From Chryseobacterium sp. 7 (lineage in GTDB: Bacteria > Bacteroidota > Bacteroidia > Flavobacteriales > Weeksellaceae): a DNA stretch of 64,000 nt. This document shows, one piece after another, positions 1 through 6,854 of this stretch. The notes under the pieces were generated by a model. That model had not been told where the DNA came from and made no database searches. It was given only the letters and a program-made list of their open reading frames with translations. How positions within the stretch are numbered: position 1 is the first letter of the stretch; every line of letters starts with the position of its first letter. The stretch spans positions 4,030,001 through 4,094,000 of the forward strand of contig NZ_RCCA01000001.1 of NCBI RefSeq assembly GCF_003663845.1, in the 5' to 3' direction. Made by a program: the position numbers and the translations under genes.

Positions 1-486
1 AACAGAAGGTGTTAATTTAGCGTGTTCAAAAGCATTTTTGATATGCCAAATTTTCACTTCTGATATTTTCAGCTCATCATATTTTAACCTTTCAAAAAAA
101 GGTTTTAATCGGGCTATACACTGCTTGACTTGTTTTAAATGAATTGATGATGCACTAATTTTATCGTATGCCAATTCCAATGCTTTTATAAACGGAGTAT
201 TAGGAGACAGCTCCTCATAATCCAAGTTCGGGAATTTTTTCAGAATAGGATCGTAGCCTGACAAAAGCAGATTTTTTTCATTTTCTACCAGCTGTTTTGT
301 CAAATTTCTCTTTTCTTCCAGAGTTTTAGCTCTATTCATACCTTTTATTCTTATTTGCTTACCTTTTGGGGCAAGGTCTGAATAAAAGTAATAAGAAATA
401 ATCCAATCTTTAGTTAATAAATCGGATCTAGTTCCTGTCTTCCAATTTGCAGGAGTTACTGTGATTTCGGAAAATTTTGTTGTCAT
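1..486 (-). CDS. Tyrosine recombinase/integrase, N-terminal part (cut by window edge)
   Basis: An open frame runs on the minus strand from an ATG at 486 to the window edge, giving 162 residues that begin MTTKFSEITVTPANWKTG. The composition and order (short beta-rich arm-binding start, then a helical stretch with KALELAYDKISASSIHLKQVKQCIARLKPFFERL) resemble the arm-binding and SAM-like core-binding domains of Bacteroidetes phage/ICE integrases. The catalytic domain lies outside the window, so no active-site residues can be checked. Its start is 98 bp from the 3' end of a tRNA-Thr gene, the usual position of an integrase next to its attachment site, so a mobile element probably extends to the left. 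Family call from sequence appearance; integration at this tRNA is inference. Confidence 0.7.
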   Translation of the reverse strand, partial: MTTKFSEITVTPANWKTGTRSDLLTKDWIISYYFYSDLAPKGKQIRIKGMNRAKTLEEKRNLTKQLVENEKNLLLSGYDPILKKFPNLDYEELSPNTPFIKALELAYDKISASSIHLKQVKQCIARLKPFFERLKYDELKISEVKIWHIKNAFEHAKLTPSV

Positions 487-548
487 TTTACAAACACTTT
501 TATAAGCACTTTTTAAAATTGACAACTCGCAAAGTATTTAAATTAAAA

Positions 549-580
549 GCGGAAAACCTAATGTGGGAAAGGCTTTCCGC
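549..580 (-). terminator. Rho-independent terminator after the tRNA cluster
   Basis: Read on the minus strand, GCGGAAAGCC pairs with GGTTTTCCGC around a 12-base loop and is followed by TTTTAATTT. It lies directly after the 3' end of tRNA-Thr(GGT) and would end the tRNA transcript. Confidence 0.6.
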
Positions 581-584
581 CTAG

Positions 585-656
585 AGCCAACTACGGGACT
601 TGAACCCGTGACCTCTTCCTTACCAAGGAAGCACTCTACCGCTGAGCTAAGTCGGC
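585..656 (-). tRNA. tRNA-Thr (anticodon GGT)
   Basis: Minus-strand cloverleaf: acceptor GCCGACT pairs with AGTTGGC (one G-U), the anticodon loop TTGGTAA is closed by CTTCC/GGAAG, and the T-arm carries GGTTCAAGTCC. CCA is not encoded. It is the last tRNA of the cluster and the one closest to the integrase at 1-486, hence the likely integration target of that element. Confidence 0.93.
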
Positions 657-668
657 ATTAACTAAAAA

Positions 669-691
669 AATCACACTAAGTAGCGTGATTT
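669..691. terminator. Small hairpin with T-run between tRNA-Gly and tRNA-Thr
   Basis: ATCAC pairs with GTGAT and is followed by TTTT on the plus strand; on the minus strand it is followed by a shorter T tract. An equivalent hairpin with a different loop is present at 1092-1118 beside the second tRNA-Gly copy. It may be a weak terminator or a tRNA processing element. Confidence 0.35.
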
Positions 692-697
692 TTGTTG

Positions 698-770
698 AGC
701 GGAAGACGGGGGTCGAACCCGCGACATTCAGCTTGGAAGGCTGACGCTCTACCAACTGAGCTACTTCCGC
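698..770 (-). tRNA. tRNA-Gly (anticodon TCC), copy A
   Basis: Minus-strand cloverleaf with acceptor GCGGAAG/CTTCCGC, anticodon stem TCAGC/GCTGA, loop CTTCCAA (anticodon TCC) and T-arm GGTTCGACC. Identical to the copy at 1120-1192. Confidence 0.94.
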
Positions 771-856
771 AATTTTGTTTCCAAAATTATTGGTAAACGC
801 TGTGCAAACCTAAGAAAACTTATTTAATTTTGCAACTTTTTTTATAATATAAAATG

Positions 857-937
857 TGGGGAGAGCAGGATTCGAACCTACGAAGCCGAAGCAACTGAGT
901 TACAGTCAGTCCCATTTAGCCACTCTGGAATCTCCCC
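857..937 (-). tRNA. tRNA-Tyr (anticodon GTA), copy A
   Basis: Class II tRNA of 81 nt on the minus strand: acceptor GGGGAGA/TCTCCCC, anticodon stem ACTGA/TCAGT, loop CTGTAAC (anticodon GTA), and a long variable arm. Identical to the copy at 1280-1360. Confidence 0.94.
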
Positions 938-957
938 AGATATTTTATATTAAAATG

Positions 958-1031
958 AGCCTCCAGAGGGATTCGAACCCACGACCCCGAGATTACAAAT
1001 CACGTGCTCTGGCCAACTGAGCTATGGAGGC
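958..1031 (-). tRNA. tRNA-Thr (anticodon TGT), copy A
   Basis: Minus-strand cloverleaf with acceptor GCCTCCA/TGGAGGC, anticodon loop TTTGTAA (anticodon TGT) and T-arm GGTTCGAATCC. The anticodon stem CGTGA/TCTCG has one T-T mismatch, the same in both copies. Identical to the copy at 1379-1452. Confidence 0.92.
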
Positions 1032-1091
1032 ATTTTAATAAAAGACTGAAATTGATCGAGAAACTCTACTCTACAGATTTCAGTGTTAAAA

Positions 1092-1118
1092 AAAATCACA
1101 TTATAAAGGTGATTTTTT
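1092..1118. terminator. Hairpin with T-run beside second tRNA-Gly
   Basis: AAATCAC pairs with GTGATTT around a 10-base loop, flanked by A and T runs. It is the counterpart of the 669-691 hairpin with a changed loop, so the stem rather than the loop is conserved between the duplicated blocks. Confidence 0.35.
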
Positions 1119-1119
1119 G

Positions 1120-1192
1120 AGCGGAAGACGGGGGTCGAACCCGCGACATTCAGCTTGGAAGGCTGACGCTCTACCAACTGAGCTACTTCCGC
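1120..1192 (-). tRNA. tRNA-Gly (anticodon TCC), copy B
   Basis: Same sequence as the copy at 698-770. The spacer upstream of it (gene sense) is also nearly identical to that of copy A, showing that the whole Gly-Tyr-Thr block was duplicated in tandem. Confidence 0.94.
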
Positions 1193-1279
1193 AATTTTGT
1201 TTCCAAAACTATTGGTAAACGCTGTGCAAAACTAAGAAAACTTATTTAATCTTGCAAGTTTTTTTATAAAAATATAAAG

Positions 1280-1360
1280 TGGGGAGAGCAGGATTCGAAC
1301 CTACGAAGCCGAAGCAACTGAGTTACAGTCAGTCCCATTTAGCCACTCTGGAATCTCCCC
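1280..1360 (-). tRNA. tRNA-Tyr (anticodon GTA), copy B
   Basis: Same 81-nt class II tRNA as 857-937: anticodon GTA, long variable arm, acceptor GGGGAGA/TCTCCCC. Confidence 0.94.
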
Positions 1361-1378
1361 AAAAGTTTATATTTTATG

Positions 1379-1452
1379 AGCCTCCAGAGGGATTCGAACC
1401 CACGACCCCGAGATTACAAATCACGTGCTCTGGCCAACTGAGCTATGGAGGC
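1379..1452 (-). tRNA. tRNA-Thr (anticodon TGT), copy B
   Basis: Same sequence as 958-1031. It is the first tRNA of the minus-strand cluster and lies 110 bp downstream of hpf, so the tRNAs may be cotranscribed with xerC-hpf or have their own promoter. Confidence 0.92.
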
Positions 1453-1561
1453 AAATATAAAAAAGAATTCAAAAGATCGCTGTTCCTTTTTTGCGAGTGC
1501 AAATATAGAACGGATTTTTTGAATTCTCAAATATTTTAGAAACTTTTTTTAACTTTTTTTT

Positions 1562-1852
1562 CTATGCCATTTCTTTTTTCTTGATTAGTAGCTTTTTAGC
1601 TGTATCAACACAAAGATCCAAACTTTCTTCAAAACTCGCGGATGTCTTCTTTACTACGATATCGTCTCCCGGAACCGCCAAAATAATCTCAGCCGTTTTA
1701 TTAGCTTTATCAGCGTTATTTTCCACTTTTAAAAATACCTTGCACTCCTGAATTTTGTCATAAAAGGTATCCAATTTGCTTACTTTTTTGTCAATGTGTG
1801 ACTCTAGTGGTTCGTGTGGTGTTAAACCAATTGATTGAACTGAAATCTTCAT
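1562..1852 (-). CDS. hpf: Short-form ribosome hibernation promoting factor (HPF/RaiA family)
   Basis: A 96-residue protein starting MKISVQSIGLTPHEPLESHIDKKVSKLDTFYDKI, the beta-alpha-beta-beta-beta-alpha layout of the sigma-54 modulation/S30EA family. These proteins bind the 30S decoding region in stationary phase, block translation and help form inactive ribosome dimers or monomers. The length is that of the short form, without the C-terminal dimerisation domain of long HPF. Its ATG overlaps the stop of xerC by four bases (ATGA), so the two genes are translationally coupled. The xerC-hpf-tRNA order is typical of Flavobacteriia. Family assignment from sequence; which HPF sub-type acts here is inferred from length only. 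Confidence 0.88.
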   Translation of the reverse strand: MKISVQSIGLTPHEPLESHIDKKVSKLDTFYDKIQECKVFLKVENNADKANKTAEIILAVPGDDIVVKKTSASFEESLDLCVDTAKKLLIKKKEMA

Positions 1853-2739
1853 AATTCTTCTTTTTTTGATGCTCGAGGGTGAGCCTGATTAAACACTTTT
1901 TTCAATTGTTCAATATTAGCATTCGTATAGACTTGAGTACTGGCAAGACTGGAATGCCCTAATATTTTTTTCACTTTGGAGATCTCCGCCCCATTATCCA
2001 AAACGTGTGTAGCAAAGCTATGCCGAAGGATGTGAGGACTTTTTTTTTCTTTCGTTGTTACAAGACTAAGGTACTTATTAACTACCACATAAACAAATTT
2101 TTCGTTGAGTTTTTTCCCTTTCTTATTGACGAAAAAATATGATTTAAATTCTGTCTGCGGATTTCTTATTTCCAGATAACTTTTAAGGAGTTCAGACAAT
2201 TCATGGGAAATAGGAATTACCCTTTCTTTATTTCCTTTTCCTATTACTTTTAATTCATTTCCATATAAGTCAACATTCTCAAATATCAGGCCACAAAGTT
2301 CGGCTTTACGCATCCCTGTCTGATAAAGCACCTCCATAATACATTTTTCCAGCACATCATGTACATGTTCGAAAATTCTGTCATTAAGATCTGTCATTTC
2401 TTCTTTAGACATAGGTATCTGTTTTTCAGCGTAAAACTTCAGGGAAGAAATACCTTCTGTGGGAGAAACTTTAATTTCGCCTATTTTTAAAAGAAAAAGA
2501 TAAAAACTACGGAGGGAAGATAATTTTCTATTGATACTTCTTTTGGAAATATCATTTTCGCTTAGTTCAACGATAAAATTTCTGATAATTTTCTTGTCTG
2601 CTTTGGCCAGATTGTCTGAAGATTCTGTTCGGAGAAAGAAATGGAAAAAGTCTTCAAGGTCTTTTTTGTAGCTTGTGACGGTATGAGGAGAATATCTTTT
2701 TTCGAATTGTAAGTATTCTAAAAATTTTTCCAGCATCAT
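1849..2739 (-). CDS. xerC: Tyrosine recombinase XerC/XerD family
   Basis: A 296-residue recombinase with an N-terminal SAM-like core-binding domain (about 1-90) and a catalytic domain (about 105-290). The full active-site set is visible: R144 in TGMRKAELCG, K168 in VIGKGNK, H236 and R239 in HILRHSFATHV, H262 in LGHSS, and nucleophile Y271 in STQVYTN. Xer recombinases resolve chromosome dimers at dif. The size and the absence of an arm-binding domain fit a housekeeping Xer protein rather than an element integrase. A second ATG at 2736 is equally possible. A -7 element lies at 2766-2773. The first gene of a two-gene unit with hpf. Confidence 0.9.
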   Translation of the reverse strand: MMLEKFLEYLQFEKRYSPHTVTSYKKDLEDFFHFFLRTESSDNLAKADKKIIRNFIVELSENDISKRSINRKLSSLRSFYLFLLKIGEIKVSPTEGISSLKFYAEKQIPMSKEEMTDLNDRIFEHVHDVLEKCIMEVLYQTGMRKAELCGLIFENVDLYGNELKVIGKGNKERVIPISHELSELLKSYLEIRNPQTEFKSYFFVNKKGKKLNEKFVYVVVNKYLSLVTTKEKKSPHILRHSFATHVLDNGAEISKVKKILGHSSLASTQVYTNANIEQLKKVFNQAHPRASKKEEL

Positions 2740-2765
2740 AAGTATAAAAATAAAAATTCACTCCT

Positions 2766-2773
2766 CAAATATA
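2766..2773 (-). promoter_or_regulatory. Bacteroidetes -7 promoter element upstream of xerC-hpf
   Basis: TATATTTG on the minus strand matches TAnnTTTG and ends 27 bp before the xerC start codon. Confidence 0.55.
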
Positions 2774-2814
2774 AGAATTTAAGAAGTGAATTAATATATG
2801 GTTAAGAAAAAATC

Positions 2815-3012
2815 TTAAGCCTGCTCTTCTTTGCTAAGTGCTCTTTGTTTGTAAGCCGCTTTTAGTCTAGCTTGTCTCAAAGTTACAGAAGGCTTAATAA
2901 ACTGTTGTCTAGATCTTAATTGACGAACAGTTCCTGTTTTATCAAATTTTCTCTTGTATTTCTTTAAAGCTCTGTCGATGGATTCACCATCTTTTACTGG
3001 AATTATTAACAT
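2815..3012 (-). CDS. rpsU: 30S ribosomal protein S21
   Basis: A 65-residue basic protein (MLIIPVKDGESIDRALKKYKRKFDKTGTVRQLRSRQQFIKPS...) with the S21 signature: ES-IDRALKKYKRK at the front and a basic helical tail. S21 is a small-subunit protein near the anti-Shine-Dalgarno end of 16S rRNA; in Bacteroidetes it is linked to the sequestered anti-SD region. It is transcribed alone from a clear -33/-7 promoter at 3036-3066. Length is normal for the phylum. Confidence 0.95.
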   Translation of the reverse strand: MLIIPVKDGESIDRALKKYKRKFDKTGTVRQLRSRQQFIKPSVTLRQARLKAAYKQRALSKEEQA

Positions 3013-3035
3013 ATTTTACATCTCATTTTGGATTG

Positions 3036-3066
3036 CAAAACTAAACATTTTTTTTTACAACACAAA
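3036..3066 (-). promoter_or_regulatory. rpsU promoter (-33 TTTG, -7 TAGTTTTG)
   Basis: On the minus strand TTTG (3063-3066) and TAGTTTTG (3036-3043) are 19 bp apart, a near-ideal Bacteroidetes housekeeping promoter. The -7 element ends 23 bp before the rpsU ATG. Confidence 0.65.
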
Positions 3067-3259
3067 ATATATTACCATAAAGAAGCACTACACGATGTCA
3101 AATATTTCAATAAACCCATTATTAAAAGCAGTTAGCGTATAATAATATTTTCATCCACAATCACTGAAGATATTCCAATTCTGATATTTTCAACTTGCCT
3201 ATCCCACCTACTATTTTCATTAAAATCATCCATATTAATGAAATGTAAACAAAAAGCAT

Positions 3260-3267
3260 TATCTTTG
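3260..3267 (+). promoter_or_regulatory. ssrA promoter -7 element
   Basis: TATCTTTG matches TAnnTTTG and ends 16 bp before the first base of the mature tmRNA. No clear -33 TTG was seen at the usual distance. Confidence 0.55.
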
Positions 3268-3283
3268 CGTCCACTTTATTCAT

Positions 3284-3682
3284 GGGGTTGACTGGTTTCG
3301 ACAGCAAGACCAATGGGTAAGTAAGCATGCAGAGAACCGTAGCGCGATCTCTATAATCCCTTGCTACAAAATTTTAACTGGCAACGAAGAGTTCGCTCTT
3401 GCAGCTTAATATCGAAGTATAGTAGATCAAGCGTTTTCCCGAAGATTTCAGTAGGGAAGCAAGATATTCCACAAATGCTCTGTTCTGCGGCGTTTGATCC
3501 TGGGATATAGGAATGCGGAAATAAGGCTTTAGAAGCTTTGACTAAAGCTCGAAAACTTCAGAAGATAAGCTGGTAGTTGGGTGTCTATCCTCTGCTTCCA
3601 GTCGAAAACCAATGGTAGAATAAGCATGTAGAAAGCTTATGTATTGCTTGTTTGGACGAGGGTTCGAATCCCTCCAACTCCA
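3284..3682 (+). ncRNA. ssrA: Transfer-messenger RNA (tmRNA)
   Basis: The 5' end GGGGTTGACTGGTTTCGAC and the 3' end GGTTCGAATCCCTCCAACTCC form the tRNA-like acceptor (GGGGTTG/CAACTCC, one G-U) and T-arm. The tag reading frame runs from GGC at 3380 to TAA at 3407-3409 and encodes GNEEFALAA, ending in the usual ALAA degradation signal. The RNA rescues stalled ribosomes with SmpB. Its last bases were used as the attachment site of the island that follows (repeat at 3669-3684 and 20756-20771), and the gene 3' end is intact after integration. Confidence 0.97.
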
Positions 3683-3684
3683 CT
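3669..3684. repeat. Left attachment site (attL), ssrA 3' end
   Basis: TCCCTCCAACTCCACT, the tmRNA T-arm/acceptor 3' strand plus two bases, repeated exactly at 20756-20771. Confidence 0.88.
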
Positions 3685-3693
3685 TTTTAAACT

Positions 3694-3746
3694 AAAGAGA
3701 ATTTGTAAATTATTGAATTTTAAATAATTACATTTTCTCTTTTTTA
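3694..3746 (+). terminator. Long hairpin and T-run terminating ssrA, supplied by the island
   Basis: AAAGAGAA...TAAATTATT pairs imperfectly with AAATAATTA...TTCTCTTT around GAATTTT, followed by a T-run. It begins ten bases after attL, so the terminator now serving ssrA belongs to the integrated element. Confidence 0.65.
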
Positions 3747-3749
3747 TTT

Positions 3750-3772
3750 TGTATCCGAAATTGTATCCGAAA
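3750..3772 (+). repeat. Left copy of the double 12-mer TTGTATCCGAAA (putative integrase arm site)
   Basis: Two consecutive TTGTATCCGAAA units (the first starts at its second base in the shared block). The same 23-bp block occurs in the same orientation at 20620-20642, near the other island end. Position inside both ends fits arm-type binding sites of the integrase. Confidence 0.6.
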
Positions 3773-4065
3773 ATTAATATTGCTAATTATTATATCTAAT
3801 TAAACCTTATTTAATTCATTTGAATAACACCTCAATTATAATGGTTTTATCAAATGTAAAGATACGAATTACCGAAATAATTTCAAATAGATAAATACCA
3901 TTTTAGATATATAGAATAATAAAAGTAACTACTAACACCCCGATAGTAAAAACGTCTCGTTTTACCTCATTTCTGATTTGTCGATAGTGATAATTATATT
4001 TTCTTGGAGTGGGTTACCCTTCATTTTGGCTATATTTAAAGTGATTGTAATCTTCGTTTTAAATA
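3773..4065. other. Non-coding left end of the island
   Basis: AT-rich sequence without a credible ORF. It holds a small hairpin GTAAAAACG-TCT-CGTTTTAC at 3946-3965 flanked by two copies of CGATAGT (3941 and 3981). I see nothing else. Confidence 0.5.
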
Positions 4066-4092
4066 TTTGAAGTAAAAACATTAGTATATTTG
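4066..4092 (+). promoter_or_regulatory. Promoter of the Mrr-like nuclease gene
   Basis: TTTG at 4066-4069 and TATATTTG at 4085-4092 are 15 bp apart, slightly shorter than usual. The -7 element overlaps the alternative TTG start at 4090, which supports ATG 4108 as the true start. Confidence 0.5.
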
Positions 4093-4107
4093 AATATTAA
4101 ACCGCAC

Positions 4108-5256
4108 ATGAAGAAATCCATTCAAAAACCAGAAAATTGGCAAGACTTTGAAACCCTATGCAAAAAATTATGGGGTGAAATTTGGAATATACCTACGAAA
4201 ATTAAAAAAAATGGGAGAAGTGGTCAGTCACAATCAGGAGTTGATGTGTATGGAATACCGAAAGGTGAAAGTTCCTATTGGGGAATACAATGTAAAGGGA
4301 AAGACAATTATACAAATGCTCGACTAACAACAAAAGAAATTGAAAATGAAATAACAAAAGCAAAAACATTCAATCCAAAACTTGAAGTTTTTATTTTTGC
4401 CACTACAATGAATAAGGATGTTGAAATTGAAGAATTTATACGTTTAAAAGATATTGAAAGTAGAGAAAATGGTGATTTTGAAATTCTTTTATTCTGTTGG
4501 GAAGATATTGCTGATTTAATTGAGGAGAATTTGGACACATATAATTTTTGGGTTGCAAATAAACTACATAAAACTAAATTTGATTTTGAAGTTTATTTGA
4601 ATGAATTTGAAAATGAATTTGTTATCAAACCAAAATGCATTAGAAAAATAAAACGATACAGATTAAAAGAGCCTGAAGTAGAGAGATTAGATACTGGAAT
4701 TTCACCACTATTTAATAATGCTGAGTTAGTGAGAAAACTTTCAATGATTGGCTACCAGCAACCCATACTTCAAAATAATTTTAGTTCTCGAAAAGTTAAC
4801 GAAGCAATATGTAGTTTTGAACTAATTATGGCAAATACAGGCTCAGCAGTTATTGAAGATTGGAGATTGACGTTTAGAGTAACGGGGGAACATAAAGAAA
4901 TTATGGACCAGTTGGGAACTGGACCGATGGGAATGATTGACATAGGATTTTTAAAACACAAGAGAACTCACGTAACTGGTAATAGAATTTCTTATAATCC
5001 AAAAGATAACGAACCATTAATCCAAAAAGACAATAGATACTTTGAGGCATTTATTATACCATTATGTAAAGAGTATATTATACCTGTTGAATGGGAATTA
5101 TTAGCAAGAGATTTTGATAAATCTGGAACTTTATTTTTAAATATAAAGCCTCAGTATGAAGACAAAATCACCTATGAATATGTCGATACTGAGGATGATT
5201 TGAAAGAGGATGAAATTATTTCCATTGACGAGAAGAAAAACTATACGGATGACTAA
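4108..5256 (+). CDS. Mrr-like PD-(D/E)xK endonuclease-domain protein
   Basis: A 382-residue protein. Residues about 8-130 look like a Mrr-type restriction endonuclease fold: an N-terminal helix (WQDFETLCKKLWGEIW), then SGVDVYG with D46 and WGIQCKGK with Q61-x-K63, the D...QxK variant typical of Mrr-like nucleases that cut modified or foreign DNA. The remaining 250 residues (acidic, mixed alpha/beta) are not recognised and may sense a ligand or partner. A TTG 18 bp upstream is an alternative start but lies in the promoter. The gene stands alone at the island's left end, convergent with the serine recombinase, with no methylase beside it, so a classical restriction-modification pair is unlikely. 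Defence is inference; nuclease fold is from motifs. Confidence 0.62.
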   Translation: MKKSIQKPENWQDFETLCKKLWGEIWNIPTKIKKNGRSGQSQSGVDVYGIPKGESSYWGIQCKGKDNYTNARLTTKEIENEITKAKTFNPKLEVFIFATTMNKDVEIEEFIRLKDIESRENGDFEILLFCWEDIADLIEENLDTYNFWVANKLHKTKFDFEVYLNEFENEFVIKPKCIRKIKRYRLKEPEVERLDTGISPLFNNAELVRKLSMIGYQQPILQNNFSSRKVNEAICSFELIMANTGSAVIEDWRLTFRVTGEHKEIMDQLGTGPMGMIDIGFLKHKRTHVTGNRISYNPKDNEPLIQKDNRYFEAFIIPLCKEYIIPVEWELLARDFDKSGTLFLNIKPQYEDKITYEYVDTEDDLKEDEIISIDEKKNYTDD

Positions 5257-5263
5257 TAAATTT

Positions 5264-5851
5264 TCACAAATTATTTTTAACTTTCTGAACAGTTCCAATG
5301 CTAACATTACAAATTTTTGCAGTGTCCCGGATTGAATTTCCTTTCTTTAGGCTTTTAATCACCTCTTTATACTTAGATAGAAAATCTTCCATGCTCTCCG
5401 TAGAACCTTTCTCACGCCCTTTGTAAATACCTTTAGCCTTTGCAAGTGCTATTCCCTCACGTTGACGTTCTAAAATGGTTTCTCGTTCCATTTCGGCGAT
5501 GTTAGCCATAACAGAAATTATGAGTTTAAATGCCTGATTTTCCTTTCCTTTGATTAAACTTTCTATTCCGAGATTATCCACTTTGAGAATAACACCCTTT
5601 TCTTTGAAAAATTCCAGAGTAGTAAGAATGTCGTAAAGATTCCTTCCTAGTCTGTCAATAGAACTTACAGAAACGTAATTTATTTCGTTCCCTTCAATTG
5701 CCTTTATAAGCTCTTTTCCCTGTGCTCTATCCTTAAAGGGAGTAGAACCGCTAACAATATCAGTAAATATTCTTTCACCCTGCGACTGTTTTTCTTCCTG
5801 TCTTGCTGTGTTCTGCGCTCCTGTGGAAACTCTTATATATCTTGCTTTCAT
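5264..5851 (-). CDS. Serine recombinase (resolvase/invertase family)
   Basis: A 195-residue small serine recombinase. The catalytic domain (about 1-135) starts MKARYIRVSTGAQ, with nucleophile S9 in RVS; SSIDRLGRN carries the conserved RLGR arginines, and the long E helix includes MANIAEMERETILERQREGI. The C-terminal 45 residues form the resolvase-type HTH (IRDTAKICNVSIGTVQKVKNNL). Such enzymes resolve cointegrates or invert segments; no nearby inverted crossover sites were recognised, so the substrate is unknown. It is convergent with the Mrr-like gene (7-bp gap) and reads in the same direction as ardA behind it. Confidence 0.9.
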   Translation of the reverse strand: MKARYIRVSTGAQNTARQEEKQSQGERIFTDIVSGSTPFKDRAQGKELIKAIEGNEINYVSVSSIDRLGRNLYDILTTLEFFKEKGVILKVDNLGIESLIKGKENQAFKLIISVMANIAEMERETILERQREGIALAKAKGIYKGREKGSTESMEDFLSKYKEVIKSLKKGNSIRDTAKICNVSIGTVQKVKNNL

Positions 5852-5910
5852 GCTATAAATTGTTATAAAGCACCTTGCATTTAAGCAAGGTGCAAAGATT
5901 GTTATTGTGA

Positions 5911-6453
5911 TTAGTTTCGGAAGTAATATCCGTTAGAACTCATATAATCATACATCAAATGTCTGGCGGTTGCTTCCCAATCAATGTAAATGTAAGAGGG
6001 CAGATTTTCAGGGATTGAGCCGTCCTTTTCTACAGTAGTCTGGGCAAAATCTTCGTCCGAACTGTACTCGCCATAATATGAATCTGAAAGACTATTTAAA
6101 AGGTCTTCTACGTCCTCATGATAGTAACTCATGCACTCTGCATAGGCTTCTATAATCTCGAAATCATAATCTGAATTGTTGATTTCTTCGGCAATCTCAT
6201 AAATGCTTGCTGAAAGATGACATTCGCTGATTAGCTTTTGTTTGATAAAGAACTGACTACATTCATAGTCCTGAAACATATATTCGGGGTCATCTTCGTC
6301 TTGGTGAAGTTCTTGCATAGCCTGTAAAAGCTCGTCATAATTTGAATAATCCGAAAGATTTAACCATTCACCATAGATTGACCCTTCGTTGTACTTTTTG
6401 TACGTTCCGACATAGATACTGAAAGTATCAAGACAATTTGTTAACTTTGCCAT
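5911..6453 (-). CDS. ardA: Antirestriction protein ArdA
   Basis: A 180-residue, very acidic protein. The N-terminal block FSIYVGTYKKYNEGSIYGEWLNLSDY and the following YDELLQAMQELHQDEDD..YMFQDYE match the ArdA family, whose members mimic the bent shape and charge of B-form DNA and block type I restriction enzymes. The C-terminal part (YIDWEATARHLMYDYMSSNGYYFRN) is also typical, and the length is near the family norm. It would protect the island on entry into a new host, fitting its place on a mobile element that also carries nucleases. It is read leftwards with the serine recombinase downstream (59-bp gap). Confidence 0.88.
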   Translation of the reverse strand: MAKLTNCLDTFSIYVGTYKKYNEGSIYGEWLNLSDYSNYDELLQAMQELHQDEDDPEYMFQDYECSQFFIKQKLISECHLSASIYEIAEEINNSDYDFEIIEAYAECMSYYHEDVEDLLNSLSDSYYGEYSSDEDFAQTTVEKDGSIPENLPSYIYIDWEATARHLMYDYMSSNGYYFRN

Positions 6454-6854
6454 TGTAAGTAAGTTTTAATTAGCGTTAGAATTTTTTACACCTCCCCGTT
6501 CAATATTCCTAGTATTGACGGGGCTTTTTGTTGGTTTTTATTGCTCGAAAACTGTGCCAAATGTTATAAAAATAGGGTGATATTCAATGAAATAGCAAAA
6601 ATATTTTGAATCCGTAGAAAATCTTTTCAAACATGTTCTAACTTTGGACTGTAGTCTAAAATTATTCAAAAAAATGTCTAGGTTTTTATACTCCCCCGAA
6701 AACATTTGACCAGTTTTCAAGTGGTGGGGGGTACTACCAAAAACGTGTCCTATGGTGGGGTACTTTTGTATAGATACCTCCTCTATTAACATATATATTC
6801 CAGATATGGTTAAAGCATACAAAAATTTTATATTTTTACACAATAGTTAAAGCA
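6454..6854. other. Non-coding region between ardA and the ATPase-nuclease gene
   Basis: Divergent promoter region. It contains the hairpin at 6494-6530 and two G-rich near repeats, TGGTGGGGGGTACT (6722-6735) and TGGTGGGGTACT (6753-6764). A 101-residue minus-strand frame (6538-6843) crosses it but is not convincing (see rejected items). Confidence 0.4.
6494..6530 (+). terminator. Terminator-like hairpin in front of ardA
   Basis: CCCCGTTCAATA pairs with TATTGACGGGG (one bulge) and is followed by CTTTTTG on the plus strand. It lies in the ardA upstream region and points away from it; it may protect ardA from antisense readthrough or act as an operator-like structure. Confidence 0.5.

Larger units (their letters stand above)
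698..1452 (-). repeat. Tandem duplication of a tRNA Gly-Tyr-Thr block (about 422-bp unit)
   Basis: 698-1031 and 1120-1452 carry the same three tRNAs in the same order with offsets of 421-423 bp. The Gly-Tyr spacers share long stretches with few changes, and both blocks have an ATCAC...GTGAT hairpin at the Gly 3' side. Confidence 0.9.

Noticed and set aside
1279..1539. 86-residue ORF across the tRNA-Tyr and tRNA-Thr genes
   Set aside because: It is the reverse strand of two tRNA genes.
2954..3142. 62-residue plus-strand ORF over the rpsU start and promoter
   Set aside because: Antisense to rpsU and its promoter; no homology-like features.
5264..5851. Invertible segment controlled by the serine recombinase
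   Set aside because: I could not find a pair of inverted crossover-type repeats flanking a promoter or gene nearby.
6538..6843. 101-residue minus-strand ORF between ardA and the ATPase-nuclease gene
   Set aside because: It starts 11 bp from the divergent ATPase gene, crosses the G-rich repeats, has no recognisable domain or convincing upstream signal, and looks like chance reading of regulatory DNA.
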